Shown: positions 32,399-39,546, counted from the first letter of the stretch. The stretch: DNA of 64,000 nt from DATGJX01 sp035279385 (GCA_035279385.1 DATEHZ010000061.1:24630-88629), one strand, 5' to 3'. Numbers and translations are program-made. Notes: generated by a model from the sequence alone, not told the origin.

Positions 32399-32612
32399 CT
32401 ATCGCGTCTCAAGTCGTCCGGTCACTCTGACTTTATCCCAGCGAAACGTCAAACACTGGACTTCACCGGGCGGGAACGCACCGTCTCGGATCGTTACGGT
32501 GCCCGCTGCCATTGCCGACGAATCGCGCCGTCGCCGCCGCGTGGTGGATCTAACGCACTGTAGTCAATACTTGCGCCACGCGGCGAGATCCGCCGATCGC
32601 AAAGGCGGTCAT
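32399..32612 (-). pseudogene. Frameshifted paralogue of the small gene at 34033-34239
   Basis: Three frames read in sequence on the minus strand rebuild a protein parallel to the intact copy: MTAFAIG, then DYSALDPPRGGDGAI (intact copy EYSQMDPQRGGDGTV), then MAAGTVTIRDGAFPPGEVQC and LTFRWDKVRVT (intact copy MTRNTVTIETVCFPPGEFQR and LTFRCDDVTLT). At least two frame changes are needed, so it is broken. It shows a recent duplication and decay within the element. Confidence 0.65.
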
Positions 32613-32628
32613 GCTCCTAGAAATTCCA

Positions 32629-33048
32629 TCATTCGCCGGACGGTTGAACATCTGGATCGAGGCGCAGCCAATCACCCTGTAATAAAATTGCTGCCGGACC
32701 GTGGTTTTCGTTCAACGATCCAAGCATGGCCGCCACATGCATATCGTGTATGTCGCGCAGCTGTGGCGCGTACTTCTTCGGACCACTAAATGACATTTCG
32801 AACACGGCCCATTCGTCAGTGCCGGGAAGGGGCCACACCGCGGTTCGTTCATGGAACTTGCGCAAATGCGCCAGTGGAACGCTTTCGGTGTCGAGATAAA
32901 CTTGTTTGTCCCTGCTCCGCCGCAATCGCTGCGCGAGATCGGCCGATTCCGGGTGAAGGCGGAAGCGAATTGCAGACCGGTACGTGATGCGGTCGTTTGC
33001 AAGCGTGATTTGCGGGTCAAGACTTGGTTTACTGTTCATCTCATTCAC
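32629..33048 (-). CDS. Unknown element protein
   Basis: 139 residues, soluble (ITLANDRITYRSAIRFRLHP, QVYLDTESVPLAHLRKFHER, ILLQGDWLRLDPDVQPSGE). An ATG three codons downstream is an alternative start. It belongs to a row of short minus-strand genes from 35000 down to 32399. No recognised family. Confidence 0.6.
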   Translation of the reverse strand: MNEMNSKPSLDPQITLANDRITYRSAIRFRLHPESADLAQRLRRSRDKQVYLDTESVPLAHLRKFHERTAVWPLPGTDEWAVFEMSFSGPKKYAPQLRDIHDMHVAAMLGSLNENHGPAAILLQGDWLRLDPDVQPSGE

Positions 33049-33085
33049 CGCGCCTTTGCCGTGCGCGCCATGCGTCGGCGCGTCA

Positions 33086-33421
33086 TTAGACGTCCGGCTT
33101 TTCTACGAATAGGTGACCGTTCGCGTCCACGTTGATCCGCGCGTAAACACGCTTTGATGCTGCCGCGATAACCTGGGGAAGACCGCGGTGCGCGTCCAGG
33201 CGCTGTAGCTCAAAGTCGCCATCGTCCGCACCAAGGCGGTGGATGGCCAGATCGCTCGCGAAAACCTGCACCGCCTCTGTCCCGAATCCCTCATCTGCGC
33301 GCGTGTTTAATCCCCGAACGGGCTCAACGTCAAATTTCGTTCCGCGGACGCTCCGCTCGACGTACGCCTTAAACCGTTGCTCACCGCGCTCCATTTGCGG
33401 GCCGCCCGACGTGCTTCCCAT
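33086..33421 (-). CDS. Unknown element protein downstream of dyad copy E
   Basis: 111 residues from the ATG at 33421. The frame is open back to an ATG at 33460, but that would leave only 5 bp to the dyad. Sequence features: RFKAYVERSVRGTKFDVEPV, RRLGADDG-like loop and a C-terminal RVYARINVDANGHLFVEKPD. Soluble alpha/beta. No family recognised. Confidence 0.5.
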   Translation of the reverse strand: MGSTSGGPQMERGEQRFKAYVERSVRGTKFDVEPVRGLNTRADEGFGTEAVQVFASDLAIHRLGADDGDFELQRLDAHRGLPQVIAAASKRVYARINVDANGHLFVEKPDV

Positions 33422-33465
33422 AGTGAGGCGTACGGCGCCACAGCCTTCAACGTCCTGCAAAGCTG

Positions 33466-33486
33466 GCGATAAGCGGCTGTTATCAG
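33466..33486. promoter_or_regulatory. Dyad operator copy E
   Basis: GCGATAA and TTATCAG with a 7-base spacer (GCGGCTG). It lies just upstream of the minus-strand gene starting at 33421 and touches the stop codon of the gene before it. Confidence 0.45.
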
Positions 33487-33899
33487 TAGGTAACGTACGC
33501 GTCCCCCGGCGGTAAATCGAGGCAGTCTAGTAGAAGGCTCGCGAGCGTTTCGAGCGCTGCTCGAAGATCCTTTGCGTTGTTCTGGAGCCAACACCATTTT
33601 TGGTTTTTCGTCGCGCGTTCTATCTGGGTCGCGTATCGCATGATTTGTGTCGCCCCGACGCAGCGGGCACCCTCGCGAAGCTTATCGCACAGATAGAGCA
33701 CCGAGGTCCAATCGCGATCCGCGATCGCGCCCGCTATGCGCGCCGAGGTTTGCGTTGCATCGGGCAACCAGATTTTGCGAACGAATTCGAACGCTGCGTC
33801 GACATCGCAATCGAAGAATTCGGCGACTCGTGCCAGGTCATCGGGATTGAGGCACATCGCCTCCAAATCCGCATCGCGCATCACGTCCACCCTTTCCAT
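33483..33899 (-). CDS. Hpt-like helical protein lacking the phosphorylatable histidine (tentative)
   Basis: 138 residues. Residues ~52-125 have the spacing of a histidine phosphotransfer domain (AGAIADRDWTSVLYLCDKLR, EGARCVGATQIMRYATQIER, LRAALETLASLLLD). In true Hpt domains the core reads AHTLKGSAxxxGA; here the aligned core is CDKLREGARCVGA, with Asp in place of His. It may be a degenerate relative or a chance helical similarity. Part of the minus-strand row of small genes. Confidence 0.45.
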   Translation of the reverse strand: MERVDVMRDADLEAMCLNPDDLARVAEFFDCDVDAAFEFVRKIWLPDATQTSARIAGAIADRDWTSVLYLCDKLREGARCVGATQIMRYATQIERATKNQKWCWLQNNAKDLRAALETLASLLLDCLDLPPGDAYVTY

Positions 33900-34032
33900 G
33901 ACGACGCGCCGCTGGCTAAAGGCCGACGCCGCGCATATCGGTGTGCCCCCTTGCTTTATAGGACTATCGGCCCATAGTTGGGGACGAGAAACGTCGCAGT
34001 TCTTTGTAAAGAGCGCGCAAAGCGAATGCGGG

Positions 34033-34239
34033 TTACGCCCGGGATTTAGTGAGCGTTACATCGTCGCACCGGAACGTCAGACGCTGAAATTCGCCCGGCG
34101 GGAAGCACACCGTCTCTATGGTCACGGTATTGCGTGTCATCGCTACAACGGTGCCGTCACCGCCGCGTTGCGGGTCCATCTGGCTATACTCGCGCTTGCG
34201 CCACGAGACACGATCGCCAATTTTAAATTCGGTCATCAT
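34033..34239 (-). CDS. Small SH3/KOW-like beta-barrel protein
   Basis: 68 residues from the double ATG at 34239. MMTEFKIGDRVSWRKREYSQ, then RGGDGTVVAMTRNTVTIETV and LTFRCDDVTLTKSRA, look like a compact beta barrel with the GDRV/DGTV pattern of KOW/SH3-like folds. The frame extends upstream through a terminator, which argues for the internal start. A broken paralogue is at 32399-32612. Confidence 0.6.
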   Translation of the reverse strand: MMTEFKIGDRVSWRKREYSQMDPQRGGDGTVVAMTRNTVTIETVCFPPGEFQRLTFRCDDVTLTKSRA

Positions 34240-34293
34240 GTTGCGCCTATAACACGGCGGCCCGCGTGCGGTCAAACGCCGGCGGGCTAATCG

Positions 34294-34328
34294 CATAAAA
34301 AACAGGAAGGCCCGCTGAAAGCGAGCCT
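34294..34328 (-). terminator. Rho-independent terminator of the small zinc-finger gene
   Basis: On the minus strand AGGCTCGC and GCGGGCCT pair (8 bp, one G-U) around TTTCA and are followed by TCCTGTTTTTTATG. A second perfect hairpin, GTACGCGG-TTCC-CCGCGTAC, lies 8 to 20 bases to the right and has no T-tract. Confidence 0.65.
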
Positions 34329-34477
34329 CTCTGTCGTCGCGTACGCGGTTCCCCGCGTACCGGGTGTGGGCGACGATTGAGCGCGATTCGGCCAACATCA
34401 AGATTGACCTTCGCTAGTCCCGAAGGTGCGCTACATGTGAATCTCTTCGGTTGTGTTCCGCGCCGAATTGCTCGCCA

Positions 34478-34822
34478 TTACTTTCCCTCCGCATTGCCGC
34501 GGCGCCGCTCACTATTTTGCTGTGCCTGGTCAAGCGCGTGCAGCACGGCCATTGCGTCGTCGCTGTCGTTAAGCCAGATCGTTTCAGTGGGGCCACCGAA
34601 GGGCGGTTTGCACGATGGCGCCGACTGAACCGTGATGCCTAAGCGTCGGCACCGACGTTCTTTCGCCGCAGTAACGCACTTATCGCACGTCGCGCGGTCA
34701 GATTCCGTTTCCGAAGTACCGCACATGATGCAAAGGCCGGCTGCGCGCAGGCGCTGTAGGCGCCGGCGCCGAGTGGCGCGAGCCCTGGCCTTTGCGTCGC
34801 TGTGTATTTTACGTCGCGGCAT
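34478..34822 (-). CDS. Small basic zinc-finger protein
   Basis: 114 residues. A very basic N-terminus (MPRRKIHSDAKARARATRRR) is followed by CIMCGTSETESDRATCDKC, two CxxC pairs 11 residues apart that should bind zinc. This layout is common in phage proteins related to HNH-associated or recombination endonuclease VII-type fingers, but no nuclease domain follows. Probably nucleic-acid-binding. The stretch 34240-34477 downstream holds two hairpins and no gene that I can support. Confidence 0.65.
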   Translation of the reverse strand: MPRRKIHSDAKARARATRRRRLQRLRAAGLCIMCGTSETESDRATCDKCVTAAKERRCRRLGITVQSAPSCKPPFGGPTETIWLNDSDDAMAVLHALDQAQQNSERRRGNAEGK

Positions 34823-34835
34823 ATGACTGAAGCGG

Positions 34836-35000
34836 CTATTCCATCAAGGGTTTGCGTAATTCCGCCGCGATCGCCGAGATTCTTGTGTCTAGTACATCAG
34901 CCATGCGTGGTGCAACGCGTGCGACCACCTCGGCGAGGGTGCCGACGAAGCCTCCTACAGCCATTTCGAGCGTCGGATATGTTACAGTGATTTCTGCCAT
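34836..35000 (-). CDS. 54-residue unknown protein
   Basis: ATG at 35000: MAEITVTYPTLEMAVGGFVG, TLAEVVARVAPRMADVLDTR, ISAIAAELRKPLME. AAAGGG lies 10 to 15 bases upstream. A regular amphipathic pattern suggests a small helical protein. It sits between the integrase stop and the zinc-finger gene in the same direction, which supports it. Confidence 0.5.
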   Translation of the reverse strand: MAEITVTYPTLEMAVGGFVGTLAEVVARVAPRMADVLDTRISAIAAELRKPLME

Positions 35001-35098
35001 GATGAAGACCCTTTCGTTATGGCGCGGTCGGGCGGTCGTGGCTGCGATCGCTCGACCTTCAGTGATGTTCGGGTTCTCTGTTACGCTGGTGAAGTCGC

Positions 35099-36079
35099 TT
35101 ACCGGACGATGCTGGCGAGCGCGGGATCTTTGAACAGATCGGCCCTTCTGATATAGCCGCTCAGAACCGCCATACTCTTGTGCCGCGTCGTTCTGCTGAT
35201 ATTATCGAGCGTCGCGCCGGCCTCCGCGGCGCTCGTCACGAATCCGGCGCGCAGGGAATGCCCGCTGAAGTCGCCCTCGAGCCGCGCGCGGTCCGCAACC
35301 GTCTTCACGAGGTTCGCGACGTCGCGCCCGTCGATGCGCCGCTCCGTGAGCTGGCCGCGCAGCGTGAACGAGCGGAATGCCGGACCCGCAGTGAGGGCGG
35401 CAGCCTCCAGCCACGCCCGCACGGCCGTCGCCGCGCACAGTGCACGGTTCGCGACGTATGGCACGGCAATCTCGCACCCTTCGCCGATCTGGTCGGTTTT
35501 TGAACGACGAATCGTGACGAGAAGTCCCTGCTTTGCGAAGTGCAGATCCACAACGTCCAGCGCGGCTATCTCACTGCGGCGCAGCGCGGCTGCAAAGCCA
35601 AGCAGCAGAATCGCGCGATCGCGCAGCGCCTTCACACCGTCGCCGTTCACCGCGAGCAAAGCCTGCCGCAGAACATCGAGCGTAATGGCGGTTTTCTTCG
35701 CCTGCGATGCTCCCAGCGTGCGCGCGATGCCTTGGAGTATCCGGCGCACCATATCGTGCCTTGTCGGCGATTCCAGGCCGCGCTCGCGGTGCGCCTGCGA
35801 AATCGCGACCATGCGCCGGCGGATCGTCGCAAGCTTTACGCGCTGCGCGAGATCTGAGGCGTACAGCGCGACGGTCTGCGGATCGGCGGGAAGCGCCGGC
35901 GCTCCGTGGCGGCGGCAGAACGCTTCGAAGTCGCGCAGGTCGCTGCCGTACGCGCGGCGCGTCGACGACGACTTCGCGGCTTCAGCGAACGCACGTGCAC
36001 GGTTGACGGCGGCCGGCTCGATGTGCGCCCGATAAGTCTTGCTTACCGGTAACGTGGGAGTGTCTTGCAGCGCGAGCAT
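35099..36079 (-). CDS. Tyrosine recombinase/integrase
   Basis: 326 residues from the ATG at 36079, 1 bp after the upstream stop. A SAM-like N-terminal DNA-binding domain (about 25-115) is followed by the catalytic domain with all expected residues: Arg167 in ALRRSE, Lys194 in RRSKTD, His274 and Arg277 in HSLRAG, His300 in TRHKS and the nucleophile Tyr309 in SGYIRR. It belongs to the XerC/D-like phage integrase family. Dyad copy F lies 30 to 50 bases inside its own 5' coding end. Confidence 0.92.
   Translation of the reverse strand: MLALQDTPTLPVSKTYRAHIEPAAVNRARAFAEAAKSSSTRRAYGSDLRDFEAFCRRHGAPALPADPQTVALYASDLAQRVKLATIRRRMVAISQAHRERGLESPTRHDMVRRILQGIARTLGASQAKKTAITLDVLRQALLAVNGDGVKALRDRAILLLGFAAALRRSEIAALDVVDLHFAKQGLLVTIRRSKTDQIGEGCEIAVPYVANRALCAATAVRAWLEAAALTAGPAFRSFTLRGQLTERRIDGRDVANLVKTVADRARLEGDFSGHSLRAGFVTSAAEAGATLDNISRTTRHKSMAVLSGYIRRADLFKDPALASIVR
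36029..36049. promoter_or_regulatory. Dyad operator copy F, within the 5' end of the integrase gene
   Basis: CCGATAA and TTACCGG with a 7-base spacer; one mismatch to the perfect dyad. On the minus strand it covers codons 11-17 of the integrase, where a bound repressor would block elongation. Confidence 0.45.
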
Positions 36080-36080
36080 G

Positions 36081-36329
36081 TTAGCGCACCTTCGCGCGCG
36101 GCGAAACCGCTTCGTGCTCAATCGAGCCGTTGGGGTGGAAGTGCGAGATACCCAGACTATCGCGCACGGTGATGGTGCCGTTCATCTTCGGCCGATCGGC
36201 ATCGTATGCAGCGGCGAGTTCGTTGAAGAAGTCCCGCGCCTCATCGGCTGAGAGTTCGCGTCCGGCGAGCATGGGGTTCACTTTCGAGAAACGTTCTTTG
36301 ACGTAGGCGACGGCGTTAGGCGACGGCAT
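36081..36329 (-). CDS. Small unknown protein upstream of the integrase
   Basis: 82 residues (MPSPNAVAYVKERFSKVNPM, LSADEARDFFNELAAAYDAD, HFHPNGSIEHEAVSPRAKVR). Soluble. It directly precedes the integrase with 1 bp between and so might be an excisionase or directionality factor by position, but it shows no MerR/HTH motif. Confidence 0.6.
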   Translation of the reverse strand: MPSPNAVAYVKERFSKVNPMLAGRELSADEARDFFNELAAAYDADRPKMNGTITVRDSLGISHFHPNGSIEHEAVSPRAKVR

Positions 36330-36331
36330 CG

Positions 36332-36811
36332 TTAGGCGACCTCCCGTGTCGCGATCGCTGCGCAGTAGTCGTGCGCGGCGCGGAAGAACGCGAACTCACC
36401 CGCAGCCGGCAGATCGATGCGGTCGACGCGCTCGTCGAAGCGATAGACGGCCATCGAGTCGCCGGAGCGCTCAAAGCGCAGATCTCCGATGACGAGCGTA
36501 AACACCTCGCGCGCCGGAGCGGGGCGCCTCGAAAGGCGCACAATGCCTGGACCGGTGATCGTGAAGACGTCGCAGCCGGGATGCTTCGCGAGTTTCGAGC
36601 GTAGTACGCGGATAGCGCTCCACGCGTTGCTGTAGTCCGCGGCGAGCGCGCGCAGCGAATCGAGCGCCTTGGCGAGGTCACCGCCGCTTACATGGTGCGC
36701 GTGGCGCAGAAGGCGCGTCGTGCTGAGGTGGTTGTTCTTGGGCGAGTGGATGGCCCAGCGGTTATCGGCGCTAGCGCGCTTCGGGGCCGTGTGCGATACT
36801 GGATGCGTCAT
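36332..36811 (-). CDS. Unknown protein at the head of the integrase operon
   Basis: 159 residues from the ATG at 36811, with AAAGGA 10 bases upstream; an upstream in-frame ATG lacks one. The N-terminus is basic and low-complexity, the C-terminal 100 residues are alpha/beta (GDLAKALDSLRALAADYSNA, EVFTLVIGDLRFERSGDSMA, GEFAFFRAAHDYCAAIATRE). No family recognised. Transcription of the three integrase-operon genes probably begins in 36812-36890. Confidence 0.6.
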   Translation of the reverse strand: MTHPVSHTAPKRASADNRWAIHSPKNNHLSTTRLLRHAHHVSGGDLAKALDSLRALAADYSNAWSAIRVLRSKLAKHPGCDVFTITGPGIVRLSRRPAPAREVFTLVIGDLRFERSGDSMAVYRFDERVDRIDLPAAGEFAFFRAAHDYCAAIATREVA

Positions 36812-36890
36812 CGGTGAGGTCCTTTCTCCCGGTGGCACGGCCTCGGCGGTCTCATTCACTGCCGGGGCCTCTTGCTTTGTGGTTATCAGT

Positions 36891-37151
36891 CTAGCAGTTA
36901 TGCTGCGCCATCTGCACGTCGCGCAGCGTATTGACTTCGCGCATTTGCTCCGACTTCTCGTCCATCATCTCGTCGAACGCTTGCGACTGCAGTTGCATCT
37001 GTTCCTGATGATGGATTTGCTGCGCGTACATGCCGAGTTGAAAGAGCTCGTCGCCGTTGTTCATGCCGTTCAGCGCGAGGTTCGATCCGATGTTCGTCGC
37101 GCCGCTGAGCAGCGTCGAGCCGATGCTCAGTAAGGTCGGAAGATATGACAT
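36891..37151 (-). CDS. Small helical protein of the transglycosylase cassette
   Basis: 86 residues with AAAGGAGC before the ATG. Gly/Ser-rich hydrophobic N-terminus (MSYLPTLLSIGSTLLSGATN) followed by a Gln/Glu-rich helix (MQLQSQAFDEMMDEKSEQMR, EVNTLRDVQMAQ). The shape, a membrane-active N-terminal helix plus coiled coil next to a lytic transglycosylase, recalls phage DNA-ejection or secretion-needle proteins. A related segment occurs in the protein at 17212-17424. No domain recognised. Confidence 0.6.
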   Translation of the reverse strand: MSYLPTLLSIGSTLLSGATNIGSNLALNGMNNGDELFQLGMYAQQIHHQEQMQLQSQAFDEMMDEKSEQMREVNTLRDVQMAQHNC

Positions 37152-37164
37152 GGTGAGCGCTCCT

Positions 37165-37443
37165 TTATGCGGCGATGGATTCCGGATCGACGAGCGATGC
37201 AAAATCCGCATGCGCTTTCGCGAACGACGAGAGCGCGTTGACGTTGTGCTGCTCGAGCGGGTTTTCCGCAGCGAGCTGTGCGAGAAGCGGCGACTGCGCC
37301 GATGCGCCGGCGTTCGACGCGCCGCTATCGGAAAAGCACGTTATGGCTCCGGCGCCGGCCGCGATAACGGGGTTGCCGGTTTCCGCCAGCGTTTCCAGGC
37401 CCGTCGTGATGCCTTTCACGATGCCTCCAAGACTCAAGTGCAT
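37165..37443 (-). CDS. Small protein of the transglycosylase cassette with VNAL-SFA motif
   Basis: 92 residues, ATG preceded by AAAGGAGC like its downstream neighbour. MHLSLGGIVKGITTGLETLA, a Gly/Ala hydrophobic stretch, then NPLEQHNVNALSSFAKAHAD. The VNALxSFA segment also occurs near the C-terminus of the adjacent transglycosylase (RRSVNALFSFAS), suggesting a shared docking or export tag. No family recognised. Confidence 0.6.
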   Translation of the reverse strand: MHLSLGGIVKGITTGLETLAETGNPVIAAGAGAITCFSDSGASNAGASAQSPLLAQLAAENPLEQHNVNALSSFAKAHADFASLVDPESIAA

Positions 37444-37492
37444 GGCAATTGCTCCTTTGAAAGATGTCGCTGCACTATCACGCGCGGCAACG

Positions 37493-38131
37493 TTAGCTGC
37501 TAGAGTCCTCGCCCGAAAAGATGATGGAGCCGAAGTCGACGGCGCAGTCCTGCGGCCGGTGGTGCGTCGACTGCGGCGCCGGCGGCGGCTGCATCGAGGC
37601 AAAAGAGAAGAGCGCGTTGACGCTGCGCCGTTCGCTCGGGCTTTCCGCGGATGCATCCTCGGTAAGGGCTTGCTGCGTCGTGCAGGCGAGATTCGCGTAG
37701 TGCCGCAGCACGGAATCCGCGTAGCCCAGGCGCGCGCCGTCCGTCCATTGCGTGACGGTGCCCGTTGCACGCGGGCTGCCTGCGTTGTACGCCGAGAGCG
37801 CTTCGTGCACGTCGCCGCCGTACCGCTTGAGCAAACCCGCGATCATGCCGGCAGCATAGTCGGCATTCGCCCGCGGCTGCATCGCCGCCGCGCTGTTTGC
37901 AAATGCGTGAAAGCGATCGTCGATTTGAAAGACGCCGTGCCCGTGACCGCCGTCGCCCACGATGTTGCGTCCCGCGTTGCTTCCGGGGCCGCCCGTCTCT
38001 TGCGCCGCAACCGCTGCAAGCAGTCGCGGATCGAGTCCGTACTTAGCGGCAGCCGCGGCAATGTCGGGCGCAAATGCGACGCCCGCTTGCGAGAGCGCGC
38101 GAGCGCTCTGCGTGATGCTCGAGATACTCAT
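37493..38131 (-). CDS. Lytic transglycosylase (SLT-like)
   Basis: 212 residues, no signal peptide. The SLT fold is clear: AAKYGLDPRLLAAVAAQETG with the catalytic Glu45, GHGHGVFQIDDRFHAF, MIAGLLKRYGGDVHEALSAY and NAGSPR. It cleaves peptidoglycan glycan strands. The C-terminal ~60 residues are a Ser/Pro-rich tail carrying VNALFSFAS, also present in the next gene. Lack of a signal peptide fits a phage virion protein or a substrate of a dedicated secretion machine. It heads a three-gene cassette. Confidence 0.85.
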   Translation of the reverse strand: MSISSITQSARALSQAGVAFAPDIAAAAAKYGLDPRLLAAVAAQETGGPGSNAGRNIVGDGGHGHGVFQIDDRFHAFANSAAAMQPRANADYAAGMIAGLLKRYGGDVHEALSAYNAGSPRATGTVTQWTDGARLGYADSVLRHYANLACTTQQALTEDASAESPSERRSVNALFSFASMQPPPAPQSTHHRPQDCAVDFGSIIFSGEDSSS

Positions 38132-38174
38132 GCGTACCCATCACGCCGGACGCCGCGAGCGGCAACGGCGTAGC

Positions 38175-39515
38175 TTAGGAGCAGCCGTTTGAGGTGAGCA
38201 GGACGTAGCCGTCGCTCGAGGCGATGCTCAGCGGGTTCGTGACGCTGCGCCCGTCGATGTCGGCGTACGAATGACCCGAAGGCAGCGCCGCATTCACCGC
38301 AGTTGCCGGCAGCGAGCCGGAATTGAGCACGACCAGGCCGCCCGAGAACTTGCGATAGTATATGTACGGACCGCCCGAATACGGGCCGCACGGCGTCCCG
38401 ATCTTTGCGTCGTACTCCGGGTAGTTGTGCTCCTGTCCGCCGGTCGAGGGCGACATGTACATGTACGCGCGGCCTTCGTTCGCCATGAAGTACGCGGCGA
38501 CGGCGTATTCGCGCTGCGAAATGCTCGTCGACGCTACGCCGCCGAACGAGTCGATGACGTACACCGCAAGCCCGCGCTGTTGCGCGGCGATCAGATAATC
38601 GGTCGTGAATCTGAAGAGATTCGCGTCGCCGGGCGAGGTGTAGCGGCCGCCGCGCGTGTAGCCGTTCTCGTCGAGAATGCCGTCGGTGTTTTGCAGCAGC
38701 GCCTGTTCGTTCGGATCCGAAGGATTTCCGAGCGGATGATTGATGATGATTTTCAGATGATAGGGCGCGAGCGTCGCATCGTTCTGCACGATATGCCGCG
38801 CCGCTTTGACGAACGCCACCATGTCGGCCGTCCATGCGGGGTCGTGAACGCCGCTGTACCGGCGGACGAACGTCCCGCTGCGCCAGATACCGCAGGCGAA
38901 TTCGCCGGGTTTGACGCTTTGCCCGAAATTGGGATTGCCGCCGACCATCGCATCGACGAAGACGATTTGGTCGATCGCCAGCGCGTTGTGACCGTTGGCA
39001 ATCGCGCTCGCACCGTTGAGCTGCCGAACTTGGTAATCGATGACGTCCGGATTATGGAAATCGAGCGGCACGTCCGCGCGGTCGACGCCGCCCCAGCACG
39101 CGAGGTCGTGCGTCGGGTTGCCGCTTGCGTCGCACGCGTACAGAATCCAGTCGGGATGGTTGCTCTGCCACCACGCCAGATCGTGCCCCGAAAGAAGCGA
39201 GCGGTCTTCCTGCGGGATGAAATAGCGGGAGACCAGCATCCCAGGGTGTACGCTCAGCCACGGCTCGGCCTGGACGGCGCCCCATACGCCGTCGTAGCGA
39301 GCGGCGTCGTTTCGGATCTGCGCGGGCGTCATGAAGCGGTCGAACTCTTGAAAGAGCCCCACCCGGCCGGTCGTGTCGATGAAAGAAGCGGGCGCCTGGG
39401 GGCCGGGCGCAGAGGTGGGGGGCGGCTGCACGCTTCCTGCGCCTGCGCCGCCGGCACCGCCTCCACCGCAGGCAGCCAGCAAGATAGCGATAAGAAGGAT
39501 GGGCAGGCGCTTCAT
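38175..39515 (-). CDS. Lipoprotein, putative glycoside hydrolase (GHL15-like)
   Basis: 446 residues with lipoprotein signal MKRLPILLIAILLAACGGGG, then a Gly/Pro-rich spacer. The body looks like a TIM-barrel hydrolase of the hypothetical GHL15 type: LSVHPGMLVSRYFIPQEDRS, HPDWILYACDASGNPTHDLA, VDFHNPDV-type strand with asparagine/aspartate, ALAIDQIVFVDAMVGG, ENGYTRGG. Substrate unknown. It is presumably attached to the cell surface. It lies outside the element-like genes. Confidence 0.65.
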   Translation of the reverse strand: MKRLPILLIAILLAACGGGGAGGAGAGSVQPPPTSAPGPQAPASFIDTTGRVGLFQEFDRFMTPAQIRNDAARYDGVWGAVQAEPWLSVHPGMLVSRYFIPQEDRSLLSGHDLAWWQSNHPDWILYACDASGNPTHDLACWGGVDRADVPLDFHNPDVIDYQVRQLNGASAIANGHNALAIDQIVFVDAMVGGNPNFGQSVKPGEFACGIWRSGTFVRRYSGVHDPAWTADMVAFVKAARHIVQNDATLAPYHLKIIINHPLGNPSDPNEQALLQNTDGILDENGYTRGGRYTSPGDANLFRFTTDYLIAAQQRGLAVYVIDSFGGVASTSISQREYAVAAYFMANEGRAYMYMSPSTGGQEHNYPEYDAKIGTPCGPYSGGPYIYYRKFSGGLVVLNSGSLPATAVNAALPSGHSYADIDGRSVTNPLSIASSDGYVLLTSNGCS

Positions 39516-39546
39516 CCTGATCGCATTGTTCCCCCGACCACGGCGT

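Larger units (their letters stand above)
17421..36811. mobile_element. About 19 kb integrated element (plasmid- or phage-satellite-like)
   Basis: A large serine recombinase (17528) and a tyrosine integrase (35099) bound a region of short, tightly overlapped genes of unknown function. It includes an XRE regulator, a Rep-like protein with internal iteron-like repeats, a J-domain protein, and one tail tape-measure protein with no capsid, portal or terminase genes. Six copies of one dyad motif lie only inside these limits. Coding density, small genes and base composition differ from the flanks. Exact ends are not known because no att repeat was found; the limits here are the outermost element-like genes. 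Confidence 0.7.

Noticed and set aside
24444..36053. TTACCGGTAAC at 24444 and 36043 as attachment sites
   Set aside because: Both are explained as parts of dyad operator copies B and F; they do not bound a sensible unit.
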